Shown: positions 15,771-17,128 of the stretch, one piece after another
Layout of the letters: each line of letters starts with the position of its first letter
Position numbering within the stretch: the first letter of the stretch is position 1
NCBI GenBank assembly: GCA_029287875.1
Contig: JARFQH010000320.1
Span: 1 to 17,128, forward strand
DNA from: Desulfobacteraceae bacterium
GTDB lineage: Bacteria; Desulfobacterota; Desulfobacteria; Desulfobacterales; SG8-13
Length of the DNA stretch: 17,128 nt
Reading direction: 5' to 3'
Notes under the pieces: generated by a model
What the model saw: only the letters and a program-made list of their open reading frames with translations
The model's database searches: none
Told to the model about the DNA's origin: nothing
Made by a program: the position numbers and the translations under genes

Positions 15771-16232
15771 CTAGGTCAGCCTGAAAAAACTCCTCTCTGC
15801 CTGCGGGTAGCCTTCCAGTTCGGCCGCACCTGCCTTGCGGGCCATTTCCCGCCGTTTGATCACATCCGCCATGGACGTCCTGGCCACGGCGGCGATTTCC
15901 TCGGCCTTCTTCAGCTGTGATTGGCCGATCGAGACCGATTCTGCGATCCGGGAAATTTCCGCCTGCTCTTCGAGCCCTTTCCGGGCATCTGCCAGCGAGT
16001 CTTCGGCCTTTGAAAACCAGAAGGGCGCCAGCAGATCGACCTGGTTTGTGCGCGCGTTGACGACCGACCGCTCGAAACCGTTCACCAAATCCCTCGGGTT
16101 GTCCACAGCGGGTCTGACATCCTGCCGGCTTGCAGGGCACGCCAAAACCAGGATTGAAACCGTCAGGATAAAAACCGCAAGCGCCAACCGCCATTTCTTC
16201 ATCCTGATTCTTTTCATTTTTACTGGTCTCAT
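15771..16232 (-). CDS. 5' part of the same gene: lipoprotein with DUF4398-like helical region, ended by TAG
   Basis: Start placed at ATG 16232, with GGAGG about 14 bases upstream; ATGs at 16217 and 16202 are alternatives, and the frame is open to 16358. The 153 residues begin with a basic n-region and hydrophobic core ending VLAC, a lipobox with Cys at about residue 32. Then follow helical segments (VDLLAPFWFSKAEDSLADAR, QSQLKKAEEIAAVA) of DUF4398-like character. It ends SFFRLT-TAG, and the same frame continues EIENNNLDYALKNKEKV. In this family the helical region normally continues unbroken into the OmpA domain. The product as read would be a lipid-anchored fragment without its peptidoglycan-binding end. 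Sequencing error, a nonsense mutation or amber read-through would each explain it. Confidence 0.68.
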   Translation of the reverse strand: MRPVKMKRIRMKKWRLALAVFILTVSILVLACPASRQDVRPAVDNPRDLVNGFERSVVNARTNQVDLLAPFWFSKAEDSLADARKGLEEQAEISRIAESVSIGQSQLKKAEEIAAVARTSMADVIKRREMARKAGAAELEGYPQAERSFFRLT

Positions 16233-16361
16233 TTTTTTTGAACCGGCCTCCGATGAGACGGATCTCACTTCTTCCGTCGACTCGTCTCCCCCGCCTCCCG
16301 CCTGAGACGGCAGGTGCGAAGTGTCCTTCGCGCCTCTGTTCAAGAAAAAGTGTCCCAAAAA

Positions 16362-16955
16362 TCAAGCGTCGGTATGGTCTCTGCTCTCGGGCACTGCCTC
16401 CTTTGACTTGCTGCTGCGGCTGCGCAAGTAGAAGAACAGGGAAATCATCACCATACCGATGAGGATCATTACCCATAGAGAACCCTGCAGATACGCCGCC
16501 ATGACCAGGATGATCCACAAAAAAGCGCCCAGCACAAAAAGGCGCCAGCCGAGCTGGGTTCCCGCCAGAAAAGTACCCAACGCCAACACCAGAAGGACAA
16601 TCAGGCCGGCGTTCTGTTTGGTCAACTGCTGGATGTTTAAGAGCATGTGGACTAGATAAACCGAAACCAGCACACCGAACCAGTGATAGAGTTGGTTCCG
16701 AACGGTTTTCCAGGTGCCGAGGTTTTGACGACGAAGCCGAGACCATTCGGCGCTCGTGCAGGCGATACCGAATACCGGGACCATCGCCAACCAGTAGCGG
16801 TAGCTTTTGTCGGGGCGAAAATAAGTGATCCCCACCCCAATCACTGCGAGCGCCATAAGGGCCAACAGGATGTATTCATAGACGGTCAGCCGTCGAAGCC
16901 GCCCGGCCAGCCGGCTGGTGAATGTTGTCGTGTCGGTTTGATGCGTGTCGGCCAC
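16362..16955 (-). CDS. Six-helix inner membrane protein of unknown function
   Basis: A 197-residue protein starting at GTG 16955, with GGAGG six bases upstream. After a 20-residue hydrophilic, Thr-rich N-terminus there are six hydrophobic spans at about 27-45, 54-68, 90-108, 114-132, 138-154 and 158-177. A basic, Ser/Lys-rich cytoplasmic-looking tail follows. I see no catalytic or transport motif and do not recognise a family. It lies upstream of the DUF4398-like/OmpA lipoprotein gene on the same strand with about 130 bases between starts and stop, so it may be the first gene of that transcript. Confidence 0.72.
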   Translation of the reverse strand: MADTHQTDTTTFTSRLAGRLRRLTVYEYILLALMALAVIGVGITYFRPDKSYRYWLAMVPVFGIACTSAEWSRLRRQNLGTWKTVRNQLYHWFGVLVSVYLVHMLLNIQQLTKQNAGLIVLLVLALGTFLAGTQLGWRLFVLGAFLWIILVMAAYLQGSLWVMILIGMVMISLFFYLRSRSSKSKEAVPESRDHTDA

Positions 16956-17050
16956 TGCTCACCTCCGTTCCTTGTTGTTGATAAAGGCTTAGGGTCACGG
17001 TAAGAAATAATTCCACACGATTGCGCCGGATTATGGTTTGTCTACAAGGC

Positions 17051-17090
17051 ACATCCACCTGCGCATATCGGGATACGTGTGGGTGGATGT
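17051..17090. repeat. Long imperfect hairpin near the right edge
   Basis: ACATCCACC (17051-17059) is the exact reverse complement of GGTGGATGT (17082-17090). The inner sequences pair further, mostly by G-U wobble when transcribed from the + strand, ending in ATATC/GATAC around a tiny loop. This gives a stem of up to 19 pairs with about one mismatch. It lies upstream of the - strand membrane gene in an otherwise gene-free end (16956-17128). No T run follows, so it is not an ordinary terminator. Confidence 0.45.
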
Positions 17091-17128
17091 AACGCAGTAG
17101 ACGGGCCATAAGACAAGCAAGAGGTGGA

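Noticed and set aside
15771..15773. Pyrrolysine codon as the main reading of the TAG
   Set aside because: Pyrrolysine is chiefly known from methylamine methyltransferases and no pyl genes are in the window; kept only as one option to test.
15754..16746. 330-residue open frame on the - strand
   Set aside because: It overlaps two better supported - strand genes in another frame and has a low-complexity Gly/Arg-rich composition typical of GC-rich shadow frames.
1..17128. CRISPR array, tRNA or rRNA genes
   Set aside because: No regularly spaced repeats, no tRNA-like T-loop/acceptor pattern and no rRNA segment were seen on either strand.

Overview
The window looks like a chromosomal stretch from a moderately GC-rich Gram-negative bacterium, most probably a Desulfobacterota (deltaproteobacterial) anaerobe. 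This is an inference from family content (a DUF4398-like/OmpA lipoprotein, a DUF2080 protein, a HisD-like sulfonate-type dehydrogenase with a tripartite tricarboxylate transporter), not from a marker gene.

Region A (1-7591, all + strand) is a catabolic and uptake cluster. A HisD-family dehydrogenase cut by the left edge resembles HpsN (sulfopropanediol dehydrogenase) more than biosynthetic HisD. It is followed by a short-chain dehydrogenase, a zinc medium-chain dehydrogenase, an enolase-superfamily (mandelate racemase subgroup) enzyme, and a complete TctC-TctA-TctB importer. Three dehydrogenases of the classes called HpsN, HpsO and HpsP in known 2,3-dihydroxypropane-1-sulfonate (DHPS) degradation, next to a transporter, suggest uptake and oxidation of a C3 sulfonate or similar hydroxy acid. 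No sulfo-lyase is visible.

Region B (7592-8319) holds no intact gene. It contains a frameshifted C-terminal remnant of an old-yellow-enzyme-type NADH:flavin oxidoreductase, then a leader with four successive hairpins before a very good ribosome binding site.

Region C (8320-10451, +) is a coupled pair: a multi-spanning membrane protein with a long charged coiled-coil-like segment, and a von Willebrand factor A lipoprotein. It is probably a little-characterised envelope system.

Region D (10452-11155) is gene-poor. It holds a 53-codon remnant of a PHP-domain phosphoesterase on the - strand, a sigma70-like promoter overlapped by a tandem 11-bp-period repeat, and terminator-like hairpins that could bound a small RNA.

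Region E (11156-11856, +) has a DUF2080 small protein with an AbrB-like sequence, followed by a GNAT acetyltransferase.

Region F (12059-16955, - strand) carries an alkaline phosphatase, a NYN-domain protein with an OB/cold-shock-like tail, a DUF4398-like/OmpA lipoprotein split by one in-frame TAG, and a six-helix membrane protein. The right end (16956-17128) has no gene but contains a long imperfect hairpin.

The points most worth a second look are the amber-interrupted OmpA lipoprotein, the dehydrogenase/enolase/TTT cluster, the membrane/vWA pair, the DUF2080-GNAT pair, and the two gene remnants.
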